Notes: generated by a model from the letters alone, not told the origin. A stretch of 64,000 nt of DNA from Flaccisagitta enflata (GCA_965153355.1 OZ231127.1:17050001-17114000); one strand, 5' to 3'; shown: positions 1-13,700, numbered from the stretch's first letter. A program made the numbers and translations.

Positions 1-454
1 AAATGTATTTCTATAAAAAAATGCTTGTACGCGTGCAAACAATTTTAGATGTATGATATGTGCAACAAAAAAATAAAAATATAGTTACAAAATACTTGTC
101 AACTAAACTGCAAAAGGAACTTTATCTCTGCACAGTATATGTTTCCACTCGTATACATACAAATCCAATCTTAGGCTATAACCCCTAACTTTTTGATTAA
201 AGAAATAATGTATCTTATACACCTTAACTTCACATAGAAGAGGACAAGTAAACTAAACGAAGAAAAGACTGGACAATAACAAAAAGAAAATAAGTTTCAT
301 TAAGCAACTCAGAGCGAGCGTACCGTGCATTAATGTCCATCTCTTAATGAATTGACATTAGTTATCTTTTCGATATTTACGCATGAAAGTTTTCTTCCCA
401 TAACATTAGTCAGTCTCCCTTCCCTTTTCTTAGCGCTAAAGTTGGTTTGATCTA
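1..454. other. unassigned AT-rich DNA with a dispersed repeat fragment
   Basis: No gene is recognised. The part around 130-180 (motif GTATATGTTTCCACTCGTAT followed by ATCCAATCTTAGG) recurs with few changes near 33955-33995, and both are preceded by a similar A-rich stretch with TGTGCAACAAAAA. This indicates an old dispersed repeat of unknown class. Confidence 0.4.
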
Positions 455-767
455 CAGTCAGTGGACAAAACACTATAGGTATATATATCATACCACTGGC
501 TTTGATACGACATACTGCTCAAAAATAAAATATTGTATGTGACAATCAGTTGCTCAAGTTTTAGCCGGCTGTAACAAACAAAATTTTGTATTCAACAACG
601 GGTTGTTAGAATTACAGCCGGCTGTAATGCTACAATTTTGTAACATTACAGGCGGGTGTTATTTAAACCCCTGGTTGTTGCATACAATATTTTGTTTACT
701 ATCAGCATGTTGGATCAAAACCAACGGTATGATATATGTATACCTATTATGTTTTGTCCGCTGACTG
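455..767. mobile_element. TIR element, CAGTCAGTGG family, short copy (313 bp)
   Basis: The left end reads CAGTCAGTGGACAAAACA and the right end is its near-exact inverse (TGTTTTGTCCGCTGACTG). The interior is itself palindromic and holds repeats of the self-complementary ACAGCCGGCTGT. A TA lies directly outside the left end. Longer relatives lie at 28953-29478 and 35015-37328. No coding capacity: a non-autonomous MITE or foldback element. The TA target suggests the Tc1/mariner superfamily (inference). Confidence 0.8.
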
Positions 768-929
768 TCTATAAGGCATGCGCAGACTATTTTTAAAGAA
801 TCAAACGCTAAAGTGAGAGCTCTCTTTTTCAGATTTCTTGTTTGCCCTAGATTCTGATACGGCTCGCCAGGGGCCTACTCCCGCCCACATTGTGACTTTG
901 CAGCGAGATAAAAGTGAGCGCGAACCTGA

Positions 930-932
<3 letters not shown>

Positions 933-1022
<90 letters not shown>

Positions 1023-1195
1023 TGTGTGTCTGTGTGTCTGTCTGTCTGTCTGTGTGTCTGTGTGTCTGTCTGTGTGTCTGTCTGTCTGTGTGTCTGTCTG
1101 TGTCTGTCTGTTTCTGTCGGTCTCTGTCTGTTTCTGTCTATGTCTGTCTGTGTCCGTCTGTATCCTTTTGTGTCTGTCTGTGTCAGTGGATCTAC
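933..1195. repeat. (TG)n then TGTC-rich compound microsatellite
   Basis: A pure TG run of roughly 88 bases passes into TCTG/TGTC repeats that decay toward 1195. The open frames here on both strands (Cys-Val, Thr-His and Ser-Val repeats) are simple translations of the tract. Confidence 0.95.
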
Positions 1196-1278
1196 ATTTT
1201 GTCTGAGTTTTTGTCCGTCTTTGTCTGCGTGTATCTGACCGTCCTCCAGAAATGAAACAAATTTGGCCACATTCATAA

Positions 1279-1626
1279 ATTGTATGCACTATAACACCAA
1301 GAGGCAGTCTGTCACTCACACATGCACGTGCATTCTCAAGCATGCACACACACGCGTATTTTAGCTCATCTAGCTCATTTGGCTCAGTCATATTTTTCTT
1401 TGATTTTCAGTGCCATCACATCACATCACACACAATTGTCCCTAATTTGATCTAACAAATAAAAAGATTTGCAGTGACTGAAAACAAAAACTTGGTAAAA
1501 AGTGACCAATGCTTACGACATTTTTCCTCACGGCGACAGCCGCTATTACTGGTATGCACTATAACACCAAGAGGCAGTCTGCCACTTACACATGCACGCG
1601 CATTCTCAAGCATGCACACACACGTG
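1279..1626. repeat. ~76-bp direct duplication, period ~272 bp
   Basis: The block TGCACTATAACACCAAGAGG followed by CAGTCTGYCACT and a CATGCACACACACG tail occurs at about 1282 and again at about 1554 with only a few differences. Confidence 0.75.
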
Positions 1627-1725
1627 TTCTCAAGCATGTACACACACGCGCATCCTCAAGCATGTACACACGAGCGCATCCTCAAGCATGTACACACACG
1701 CGCATCCTCAAGCATGTACATACAC
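1600..1725. repeat. ~26-bp minisatellite, five units
   Basis: Tandem copies of a unit built on CTCAAGCATGTACACACACG then CGCATC. Starts of CAAGCATG lie near 1631, 1657, 1683 and 1709. It extends the second copy of the 76-bp duplication. Confidence 0.8.
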
Positions 1726-1739
1726 GCCCCTTTTCGTAT

Positions 1740-2543
1740 TATCCCATTAGGGCGTTTCTGTGAATAAAGCTGAGGGAAGCCGAGCTCAGATCAGAAGAGG
1801 AAGGCTGACATTCGCGAAAAAGAGATAAAGAGGAATGTTTGGTTCCTAAATCCCATTCTTTTTCTTCCCCTTCTTCTTCTTCTTCACCTTCAGGATGTGC
1901 AAATAATTTGGTATTTTTTTTAAAGAAGCATGTAAAAGCCATCCTTTTATGACACTTTTTTGTCTAAGTCGATATTAACTATGTCAATTAACCATTTTTG
2001 AATGTTTGTCGAAGGAAAGGCAGCAAAGATTTGTAAGAAAAGAGTGATGGAGGGCAGGAAAGGTCCATTTGCAGAAGTCCCAACATTTGTTTTCTGTAAT
2101 GGACAAACAAGAACTGAGGACAGATTCAAATTTGTTTATGAAATTTTTTTGAAATGCTCAGCCCAAATTTTTAGACATTATGGTTGTTTGGTTTTATAAT
2201 AGTATATCATCGTTCCTTCACCACTTTTAGATAGCAGTCTTTATATCATTTTCAGCTACACATAATCGCTGTTCTCTGCCATATTTTTCCTGGTAAAAAT
2301 CCCGTGAAATTGGAAAGTATACCCCAGCATAACTACCTTTTTCGCAAACCAGGGAAGCTGAATACAAAACCTATGTACTTTAGCATTCAGTAGGCTTGAT
2401 ATTGAGATTGTGTTTCAAATTTCATCTTACTGGGCCATCTAGAAATATGGTTTTTGAGATGATATGTAAATACCAATTTTTTTGCTCACCCTGTTATTCT
2501 TTTTCTTTTTGATCTTTTCCCATCGTATGTACTTTCATTCTTT
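1740..2543. other. unassigned single-copy-looking DNA
   Basis: I see no recognisable gene, RNA or element. Small open frames on both strands (for example 2002-2199 plus and 1947-2129 minus) have no family resemblance I can support. Confidence 0.3.
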
Positions 2544-3125
<582 letters not shown>

Positions 3126-3264
3126 TCCTCGCCTTTTTGCCGGCGTTGATCTTGATCTTTCCAGGATTCTGCGAATGATCTTTCCCGGGCTTTGAATCAG
3201 TAAAAAGGAAGAGGGATAAGGGTAAAGAGAGGAAAACCTACATTTTCCATCACAAGTCAACCGG

Positions 3265-3445
3265 AATTATTTCTTCTTCTTTTACTTCTTCTTCTTCCAT
3301 TTCATCATCCTTTATTATTTTTCTTCTTCTTCTTCTTCTTCTTCTTCTTCTTCTTCTTCTTCTTCTTCTTCTTCTTCTTCTTCATGTTTTTCTATTTCCT
3401 CTTTTTCTTCTTCTTCTTCTTCTTCTTCTTCTTCTCCCTTCTTCA
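3265..3445. repeat. (TTC)n microsatellite
   Basis: Two TTC blocks separated by AT-rich bases; the main run is about 3323-3382, with a second at 3405-3434. The minus-strand Glu-rich frames are artefacts of the tract. Confidence 0.95.
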
Positions 3446-3603
3446 TCTTCCTGTTTTTCTTGTTCTTCTTTCTTGATCTTCCCCTCTTTCTTGATCTTCC
3501 TCTCCCCCACTCCTTCCCTCTTTGCATTTGCTTGTATTGCCTCTTCTTCCTCGTCTTCTATCCCCTCCTTGTTCCTCTTCATCTCTCGCTTTGACTGGTA
3601 GCG

Positions 3604-4199
3604 TGTGATCAATCTCAACTGGCAACTGCATTATCTCATTGAAAAAAAAATATGACAACTTAAACGTTATCCCCTAATACACCCAAAAATATGAAAGATG
3701 GTTAAACACTAAATATAAAAGATGGTTGAACACTATCCCCTAATACACCCAAAAATATAAAAGATAGCCATAGGAGCCCACCATGGTATTTTTGTGTCTA
3801 AATTTTTTAAGTTTGAGGAGAATAATTTTCCCATAGTATCTCTAAAAAATAAAACAAGTATTTGCACTTGTAGTTTGATAAGTCCTGTGTTCTAAATGTT
3901 TCTACCGATACAAAATTGTTTTCAAATAACAAATTTTTAAATCCTGATTCAAATATGACCATAGCAGTTGAAGCTATTTATACATTATCTATAAATTATT
4001 TATGAACTATGTTCAAATTTTGTGTTGATAAAAACAGGATTTATTTAGCAACATTTGTAAATACTTGTTACAAAATCATAATATAGGCAAGCTATTCATC
4101 TCAAACTTGTGAAATTTTGACGCTAAAGGTCTAAAGGTCATTTGATTTTAGTCGATTAAGATAATGCTTAATATTTTTTGCCAGTTGAGATTGATCACC
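3604..4199. mobile_element. ancient inverted-repeat (foldback) element
   Basis: GTGATCAATCTCAACTGGCA at the left end recurs inverted at about 4180-4199. Nested inverted similarity continues inward: TAAGTTTGAG near 3819 against CTCAAACTTG near 4100, and ACAAGTATTT near 3854 against AAATACTTGT near 4061. The arms are diverged, so it is old. A direct duplication of CCCCTAATACACCCAAAAAT lies near 3670 and 3739. No coding capacity. Confidence 0.6.
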
Positions 4200-4424
4200 T
4201 TGTATTCCTTACTTTCTTTTTTTATTCTCTTTCTTTTTCTCTCTCGCACTTATGAAATTCTTGAACTCGCTTTTTGTTTTCTCTTCGTTTGCTACCTTCT
4301 TTTCTTCCTTGATTTCCTTCCTCCTTCATTTGTTATTCATCTATTCAGTGCTACTACTACTACTATACATGTATTGATGTATTTATAGAAAAGGATGAAG
4401 AATTGAAATGAGATAAAGGAAAAG

Positions 4425-4658
4425 ACAAGGCCAACACCTTACAGTCGCGTGCGGTTGTTAAGACCATAAGACTAAAAGACTACAAGACCAAAAGTCTACG
4501 AGACTAACTGTATATTGACTTAAATTGACTTTATATAACTTAAAATGACTTAAAAGGACTTAAAATGGTGTAAAACGACAAAAAAAAAAGCTAAGCGTCT
4601 TTGACAGACCGACAGATGGACAGAATGGGTTGTAGAGTCGCGTGCACGCGACTAAAAA
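4425..4658 (-). mobile_element. hairpin-ended GTCN element, short copy (234 bp)
   Basis: The left end reads ACAAGGCCAACACCT; then come GACTTAAAATGAC-type repeats, a GACAGACCGACAG tract, and the 16-bp perfect palindrome GTCGCGTGCACGCGAC (4637-4652) followed by TAAAAA. Both ends match the 1.8-kb copy at 16729-18546, from which it differs mainly by lacking the expanded minisatellites. No ORF. Strand is set so that the hairpin end is the start. Confidence 0.75.
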
Positions 4659-4741
4659 GCTTTGTCGCGATGTCATATGCATTGGACACCCTGGATAACT
4701 GGTTGGACAGTTTGAAAATCTGTACGCCACGCAATAAAAAA

Positions 4742-4875
4742 ACGTGGCCAAGTAGGTGAGCCGTGTGGATTGTCAAACATGTGGTGTACCGACCGACCAA
4801 CAGACAGACAGACAGACAGACCAACCGATCAAGAGCCTCAGCCGGTTATAAAGGCGCTTTGGCGCACCTAAAAAT
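4742..4875 (-). mobile_element. hairpin-ended GTCN element, partial copy
   Basis: A GACCGACCAACAGACAGACA tract is followed by an imperfect terminal hairpin (AGGCGC, loop TTTG, GCGCACCT; about 4851-4869) and TAAAAA. The left boundary is unclear. The next copy starts a few bases on. Confidence 0.6.
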
Positions 4876-4879
4876 CATT

Positions 4880-5046
4880 TTGATCTGGGCTACCCCAGTC
4901 GCTTGCAGGTGGGCAGGGGCCGTATTTGAGGTATTTGAGGTATTTACACAAGAGTATTTGGGCAGCAGCCGTGAGACCAAAGACCCCAAAAGACATGAAA
5001 AAAAGGACCGACCGACCGCGCAGCGTAGCACGCGACTAAAAACTTT
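4880..5046 (-). mobile_element. hairpin-ended GTCN element, copy with decayed hairpin
   Basis: The body contains GGCTACCCCAGTCGCTTGCA and GGTGGGCAGGGGCC, both diagnostic of the family, then GGACCGACCGACCG and GCACGCGACTAAAAA. The hairpin is degraded (left arm GCAGCGTA). Confidence 0.65.
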
Positions 5047-5261
5047 TCGTTGCGTTTTTGACCACCCCGACAAATCCCCATCTCTTTCAAACTCCTATCC
5101 ATGTCCGACGCAAACCTTAAACCCTTCCCCTGCCCAACCCCTACGCCTGCCCAACCCTCGTGGCGGATTTTTCTTCTTGCATGTATCCGCCCTTGTTTTC
5201 AATCTTCCTCGAGGAGTTGTGAATTGGCCTCGAGGGTTTTTAATAAAAGATAAGATGAAGG

Positions 5262-5420
<159 letters not shown>

Positions 5421-5705
5421 GTTGAGCGGGAACAGAACTGCTGTAACCACTTGACAGAGCATTGCAACGGGTCGACGGAGCGATGGACTGATCTACTGGC
5501 CGATCGACCACACATCGAGGACGTTGCGTTAGGACGTAGGAAGAGACGAATGCGCGGACAAACCGCATCCTAGGATACCCCCCTCAATTCTGAGACGGTG
5601 TGGGAGGCGAGGATGTACCCCCAGGGAGCGGAGAAACTAATTGGGAGATACCACTAGAAAGCAGCAAAAGAAAGGTTGGGATTGGCGATAACCGCAGGGG
5701 AACAG

Positions 5706-5947
<242 letters not shown>

Positions 5948-6149
5948 AGGAGATAGTCAGACACTGTCGCGACAGACTTAAGGGGAGGGGGGGGCGTACG
6001 AATGCCTCGGGAAAGACAGATCAATGCAGACGATAGGACTACAGGGTATTTGCAATCACGTACATATATATATGTACAACGCCCGTGGGAGAGTGTGGTG
6101 GGCGGAAAAGACATACAGACTACGCAGCAGAAGGAATTTAGAAAAAGGG

Positions 6150-6432
<283 letters not shown>

Positions 6433-6563
6433 ACCCCACAGACACAAAGACGAGCAAATAGGCTTTGGAAGAGGTCAAAAGAGAGAGAATACCGATGTAA
6501 ACGAGAAGACAAAAGCGGCAAATGCAAACTCTGGCTCTCTTGTTCTTCCCTGAAGGCGGAAAC

Positions 6564-6677
<114 letters not shown>

Positions 6678-6861
6678 AACAGTTACACCCCCAGGATTCT
6701 ACCAGACCACTTCCTGGTGGTCTAGAAAGCCACGAGTAATGCAATAAAGGTGCCTCAAGGAGCTATGTACCAGAATGATATGAAGAAAGTTACAAGATGC
6801 CCTGAAGAATGATAACCTCACCTCGCTAATGAGGTGACGTCGAAAATGTCTATTGTAACAT

Positions 6862-7140
6862 TTACCGGGCAACGGCTCCAGCAAAATCAAAAGCCTTTTT
6901 GGTGTTCCGGGGTGGTCTTCGGTAATAACAACAACCGGAGTGCCACAAGGATACCACAGCCAGGAGCACCGCGAGAACAAGAAGCATGGCGAGGGGTCCA
7001 AAAAGAATGGTAGGTCGAGGTGCAAAGGGTGCAAAGGTAAGACAAAAGGCGCTGCCAAGAGGCCTAAAAGTGGAAGTGGGTGGGTAGAGGCGCCAAGGGG
7101 AGGGAAAAGGAAATGCAAGATTCCTGGTTTGGTGACCCAA
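6862..7140 (-). CDS. hypothetical 92-residue frame with one hydrophobic segment
   Basis: I do not recognise this frame. It encodes a Pro/Phe-rich first half, a strongly hydrophobic stretch at about residues 45-66 (core LAMLLVLAVLLAVVSLW), then a basic tail with RRPPRNTKK, so a single membrane helix with a positively charged side is possible. Against it: the opposite strand is also open (6940-7182, Lys/Arg/Gly-rich), no splice or homology evidence is available, and a purine-rich opposite strand automatically gives hydrophobic codons. Confidence 0.15.
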   Translation of the reverse strand: MGHQTRNLAFPFPSPWRLYPPTSTFRPLGSAFCLTFAPFAPRPTILFGPLAMLLVLAVLLAVVSLWHSGCCYYRRPPRNTKKAFDFAGAVAR

Positions 7141-7182
7141 GTATATATTGGAGACGTACGACTAGACAAGAGAGACTTTTAG

Positions 7183-7854
7183 AGGGAAAAAGAGAACGAG
7201 ACTATGATGAAACTGTTTTATGCTGCGAGGGGAAAAGTTAAAAGTATACCAGCGGAGGTAATAACAAGAAGAAGCAGAATCAAAAAAGAAAGTAAGAAGA
7301 AAACGAAAAGATGACGGTTTATCATCTGAAGCAACGCCGATGAGAATGGACGTCTGGGGGCGGAATGAGACCCGGGAAGAAACTCTCGGAGAAAGTCAAA
7401 TAAAAGACATCGGTGTTGAGACTGTGAGCCGAGGGCAATGAACTTACTTGAGAGCATGTTGCTGAGAAAAAAGAATAGAACAGGGAGGCAAAAGACAAAG
7501 GTTGGGGTCGGCAGTAATGACAAAAGATGCGGGTTTTGCAGTGAAGCTTCCATTATTGATGCATCAAACAACATAATGACTCGTCTAGACTTGATATAAT
7601 GGAGGCAAGCACATTCAGAAGAAATATAAAGTCAGGGATTAATATTAAAGATACATATTAAATAATCGATGCATAATTTCTTATCATGGTTGGTTGCCAT
7701 AGAAACACATTTTTATGTATTCCTGCTAAGAATAAGATATTAATATCTTTAACAGAAGACTTTTGTTTAAAATCAAATTTGAAACAACTTTCCGAAACAA
7801 GATTTTGTCTCAGGTTTACCATGCGTTTCAATGCAAAACCAAGAGACAAAAGCT
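7183..7854. other. unassigned DNA left of the satellite domain
   Basis: No element or gene recognised. Composition is purine-rich to about 7560, then AT-rich. Confidence 0.3.
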
Positions 7855-9130
7855 CTGAAAGCTGAGACATTTGAGACAAAACATGAGACTATGAGACATG
7901 CCTGAGACATTGACCCAAAGGTATCAGAATTACATCCCTGATTCCTGTTTCCTTCTATCAAATTCCCTTTGTCTCATAGTTCCTCAAACCCACTATCTCT
8001 TACTGACTGGTTTCACTAAGTTTACAATTCTCTTTGTCTCATCAAAGCTCTTCTTTTACCGTTTTCACCAGGTCCTATAACATCTCACATTCATTGTCTC
8101 TCAATACATATTATACTCACCGTGTCTCATAAAGTCTCGCAGTTCCATATATCATGTTACACATTGACAATGTCTCAGGACAATTTTCTTTGTCTCAGAG
8201 CTCTTCTTTTACAGTTTTTATTAAATCCTATAACACCTCACATTCACCATGTCTCATTACATATCATACTCACTGTGTCTCATAAGGTCACCCACTTCCA
8301 TGTATCAAGTCATACATTCTCAGTGTCTCAGAACAATTCTCTTTGTCTCATCAAAGCTGTTCTTTTACCGTTTTTACTAGGTCACATAACATCTCACATA
8401 ATGTCTCATTACATATCATACTTACTGCGTCTCATGAGGTCTCGCATTTCTTTATATCATGTCACACATTCACAGTTTACTATGTCTCATGTCTCATTTT
8501 TACTTTATCTCAGGTCTCATATGCACTATGTCTCGGGTATCATATTCACTGTATCTCTTGTCTCATGTCATGTCTCATATGTCTCATTCACTATATCTCA
8601 TCTCTCTTATTTACTATGTCTCATCTCATGTCATATCCTGTCTAATATGTCTCATTTACTATATCTCATCTCTCATATTTACTATGTCTCATCTCTCTGT
8701 TTTACTATGTCTCTCATATCTACTATGTCTCAAGTCTCATATTCACTGTATCTCAGGTCTCATATGCACTATGTCTCAGGTATCATATTCACTGTATCTC
8801 TTGTCTCATATCATGTCCTGTCTCATATGTCTCATCCATTATATCTCATCTCTCATATTAACTATGTCTCATGTCATATCATGTTTCATATGTCTCATTC
8901 ACTATGTCTCATGTCTCATATTCACTTTGTCTCATACTACCTACTATACTTACATGGTGTCATACTACTTGTCCTATTCACTTTGTCTCACACTACTTGT
9001 CATATTCACTATATTGCATAATACTTGTCATATTCACTTTGTCTCATTCTACTTGATATATTCACTATGTCTCATACTACTTGTCAAATTCACTTTGTCT
9101 CATACTAGTTATATGCACTGTCTTATGCTA
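7855..9130. repeat. GTCTCA-rich satellite array, left arm
   Basis: The word TGTCTCA or its variants recurs every 10-30 bases. Around 8030-8460 a ~155-bp higher-order unit appears three times (key words TCTTCTTTTACCGTTTT and CATACTCACTGTGTCTCAT). From about 8920 a 28-bp unit dominates (TGTCTCATACTACTTGTCAT plus ATTCACTT). Several long frames rich in Ser-His-Tyr-Leu run through it, but the unit lengths shift frame; I regard them as non-coding. Confidence 0.9.
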
Positions 9131-10450
9131 TACAGTAACACCCTACTATAACAGACCCAAAAGTGACATAAATCTGACTATATTAGATAACAACTCTATG
9201 ACCTTTTATTTTTGTGGTTTCACTGTAGATGATCTGAGACAATTTGAATTTGATTTTTAGTATGAGACAAAGTAAATATGACATGAATCATGTCTCATTC
9301 ACTATGTCTCATGTCTCATGTTCACTTTGTCTCATACTACTTGCTATATTTACACTGTCTCATAATACTTGTCATATTCACTTTGTCTCATACTAGTCAT
9401 ATTCACTATATCTCATACTACTTGTCTTATTCACTTTGTCTCATTTTACTTGATATATTCACTATGTCTCATACTACTTGTCAAATTCACTTTGTCTCAT
9501 ACTAGTTATATGCACGGTCTCATGCTATACAGTGACACCCTACTATAACAGACCCAAAAGTGAAATAAATTTGACTATATTAGATAACAACTCTATGACC
9601 TTTTATTTTTGTGGTTTCACTGTAGATGATCTGAGACAATTTGAATTTGATTTTTAGTATAAGACAAAGTAAATATGATATGTATCATGTCTCATATTCA
9701 CTATGTCTCATGTCTCATATTCGCTTTGTCTCATACTACTTGCTATATTTACACTGTCTCATACTACTTGTCATATTCACTTTGTCTCACACTACTTGTC
9801 ATATTCATTGTATCACATACAACTTGTCTTATTCACTTTGTCTCATTCTACTTGATATATTCACTATGTCTCATACTACTTTTCAAATTCACTTTGTCTC
9901 ATACTAGTTATATGCACCGTCTCATGCTATACAGTGACACCCTGCTATAACAGACCCAAAAGTGACATAAATCGGACTATATTAGATAACAACTCTTTGA
10001 TCTTTTATTTTTGTGCTTTCACTGTAGATGATCTGAGACAATTTGAATTTGATTTTTAGTATGAGACAAAGTAAATATGATATGTATCATATCTCATATT
10101 CATTTTGTCTCATACTACTTGCTATATTTATACTGTCTCATACTACTTGTCATATTCACTTTGTCTCACACTATTTGTCATATTCACTATATCTCATAGT
10201 ACTTGTCTTATTCACTTTGTCTCATTCTACTTGATATATTCACTATGTGTCATGCAACTTGTCAAATTCACTTTGTCTCATACTAGTTATATGCACTGTC
10301 TCATGCTATACAGTAACACCCTACCATAACAGACCAAAAAGTGATGTAAATCTGACTGTATTAGATAAATACTCTATGACCTTTCATTTTTGTGGTTTCA
10401 CTGTAGATGATCTGAGACAATATGAATTTGATTTTTAATATGAGACAAAG
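9131..10450. repeat. ~400-bp higher-order repeat containing a 97-bp palindromic element, four copies
   Basis: Each block holds GTCTCA 28-mers, a 97-bp insert bounded by TACAGTRACACCCT and GGTTTCACTGTA (9131-9227, 9528-9624, 9930-10026, 10309-10405), then GATCTGAGACAATTTGAATT and GAGACAAAGTAAATATGA. The last word is the inverse of the GTCATATTYACTTTGTCTC word in the same array, so each block is internally mirror-like. Spacing is about 397, 402 and 379 bp. Confidence 0.9.
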
Positions 10451-10457
10451 TAAATAT

Positions 10458-10740
10458 GACTTTAACCCTAACCCTAACCCAACTAACCCTAACCCTTTCA
10501 CCCTAATCGAAGCTAACCCTAACCCTAACCCTAACCGTAACCAGTTGGTTTGAGACAAAGTAAATATGATAGTTGGTCAGCGACATAGTGAATTTGATAG
10601 ATAGTTGAGACAATATGAGAATGAAGGCTAGTTTGAGACAAATCAAATCATATCGACCAACTAACCCTAACCCTCCTACCCTAACCCTAAACCTTCACCC
10701 AACTAACCTTAACCCTAACCCTAACCTAACCCTAACCCCC
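10458..10740. repeat. interstitial telomere-like CCCTAA repeats
   Basis: Clusters of AACCCTAACCCTAACC at about 10462-10490, 10513-10540 and 10662-10740, interrupted by pieces of the GTCTCA array. CCCTAA is on the plus strand. These sit exactly at the border between the GTCTCA array and the 290-bp satellite. Confidence 0.9.
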
Positions 10741-10741
10741 T

Positions 10742-13700
10742 GTTTTGGGGGTAAAACGTTTTGGGACAATTTGAATAGGCTGTTAGGGTTACATTTACAA
10801 AGATTTCAATAGAGTGAGACGTAAAAGATCTGACTTAGCATTGAGGGAGAAAAAATCAACTGAAATTCCAAATCAGATTTATTATGTCTCACTCCATTAA
10901 AATCTATGTAATCCAAACACTGCATCTGTGTCCAAATTGTCTCAAAACATGATACCCCTACTAAACTCACATACTTCTCACTACATACTACTTACATACC
11001 TACTAATGAACTCACTTGATTTTTCTGGTGTTTTGGGGGAGTAACATGTTTTGGGACAAACTGAATAGGTTGTTAGGGTTAGGTTTACATAGATTTCAAT
11101 AGGGTGAGACAAAAGAAATCTTACTAAGAATTTGAGAAAATTTTTTCTCCCTCATGTCCAAGTCAGATTTTTTATGTCTTACTCCATTGAAATCCGTGTA
11201 ATCCTTACCCTACATTTGTATTCAAATTGTCTCAAAACATGATACCCCTACTAAACTCACTTACTTCTCACTATTCACTACTTACATACCATCTTCTGAA
11301 CTCACTCGATTTTTCTGGTGTTTTGGGGGGGTAACATGTTTTGGGACAAACTGAATAAGCTGTTAGGGTTAGGTCTACATAGATTTCAATAGAGTAAGAC
11401 ACAAAAAATCTGACTTGGAATTTGAGTAGATTTTTGTCTCCCTCATTTCCAAGTCAGATTTTTTATGTCTAACTCTATTGAAGTCTATGTAATCCAAACC
11501 CCACATCTTTATTCAAATTGTCTCAAAACATGATACCCCTACTAAACTCACTTACTTCTCACTACTTACTACTTACATACCTACTTGTGAACTCACTTGA
11601 TTTTTCTGGTGTTTTGGGGGAGTAACATGTTTTGGGACAAACTGAATAGGTTGTCAGGGTTAGGTTTACATAGATTTCAATAGAGTAAGACACAAAAAGT
11701 CTGACTTGGAATTTGAGAAGATTTTTTTCTCCCTCATTTCCAAGTCAAATTTTTTATGTCTCACTCCATTAAAATCTATGTAATCCTTACCCTACATTTG
11801 TATTCAAATTGTCTCAAAACATGATACCCCTACTAAACTCACTTACTTCTCACTACTCACTACTTACATACCTTCTTATGAACTCACTTGATTTTTCTGG
11901 TGTTTTGGGGGGGTAACATGTTTTGGGACAATCTGAATAGGCTGTTAGGGTTAGGTCTACATAGATTTCAATAGAGTAAGACACAAAAAATCTGACTAGG
12001 AATTTGAGTAGATTTTTTTCTCCCTCATTTCCAAGTCAGATTTTTTATGTCTCACTCTATTGATATCTATGTAATCCAAACCCTACATCTGTATTCAAAT
12101 TGTCTCAAAACATGATACCTCTACTAAACTCACTTACTTCTCACTACTTACTACTTACATACCTACTTGTGAACTCACTTGATTTTTCTGGTGTTTTGGG
12201 GGAGTAACATGTTTTGGGACAAACTGAATAGGTTGTCAGGGTTAGGTTTACATAGATTTCAATAGAGTAAGACACAAAAAATCTGACTTGGAATTTGAGA
12301 AGATTTTTTCTCCCTCATTTCCAAGTCAAATTTTTTATGTCTCACTCCATTAAAATCTATGTAATCCTTACCCTACATTTGTATTCAAATTGTCTCAAAA
12401 CATGATACCCCTACTAAACTCACTTACTTCTCACTACTCACTACTTGCATACCATCTTATGACTCACTTGATTTTTCTGGTGTTTGGGGTAACATGTTTT
12501 GGGACAATCTGAATAGCTGTTAGGGTTAGGTCTACATAGATTTCAATAGCGTATGACACAAAAATCTGACTAGGAATTTGAGTAGATTTTTTCTCCCTCA
12601 TTTCCAAGTCAGATTTTTTATGTCGCACTCTATTGATATCTATGTAATCCAAACCCTACATCTGTATTAAAATCGTCTCAAAACATGATACCCCTACTAA
12701 AGACACTTACTTCTCACTACTTACTACTTACATACCTACTTGTGAACTCATTTGATTTTTCTGGTGTTTTGGGGGAGTAACATGTTTTGGGACAAACTGA
12801 ATAGGTTGTCAGGGTTAGGTTTACATAGATTTCAATAGAGTAAGACACAAAAAATCTGACTTGGAATTTGAGAAGATTTTTTCTCCCTCATTTCCAAGTC
12901 AAATTTTTTATGTCTCACTCCATTAAAATCTATGTAATCCTTACCCTACATTTGTATTCAAATTGTCTCAAAACATGATACCCCTACTAAACTCACTTAC
13001 TTCTCACTACTCACTACTTACATACCATCTTATGAACTCACTTGATTTTTCTGGTGTTTTGGGGGGGTAACATGTTTTGGGACAATCTGAATAGGCTGTT
13101 AGGGTTAGGTCTACATAGATTTCAATAGAGTAAGACACAAAAAATCTGACTAGGAATTTGAGTAGATTTTTTCTCCTTCATTTCCAAGTCAGATTTTTTA
13201 TGTCTCACTCCATTGAAATCTATGTAATCCAAACCCTACATCTGTATTCAAATTGTCTCAAAACATGATACCCCTACTAAACTCACATACTTCTCACTAC
13301 TTACCACTTACATACCTACTTGTGAACTCACTTGATTTTTCTGGTGTTTTGGGAGAGTAACATGTTTTGGGACAAACTGAATAGGTTGTTAGGGTTAGGT
13401 TTACATACATTTCAATAGAGTAAGACACAAAAAATCTGACTTGGAATTTGAGAAGATTTTTTCTCCCTCATTTCCAAGTCAGATTTTTTATGTCTCACTC
13501 CATTAAAATCTATGTAATCCTTACCCTACATTTGTATTCAAATTGTCTCAAAACATGATACCCCTACTAAACTCACTTATCACTTCTTACTATTTTCATA
13601 CCTACTTGTGAACTTGCTTGATTTTTCTGGTTTTTGGGGAGTAACATGTTTTGGGACAAACTGAATAGGTTGTCAGGGTTAGGTTACATAGATTTCAATA

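Noticed and set aside
8122-10329. Long Ser/His/Tyr/Leu-rich frames (up to 299 codons) in the GTCTCA array
   Set aside because: Repeat units of 28 bp and ~400 bp are not multiples of three, frames overlap one another, and no domain is recognisable.
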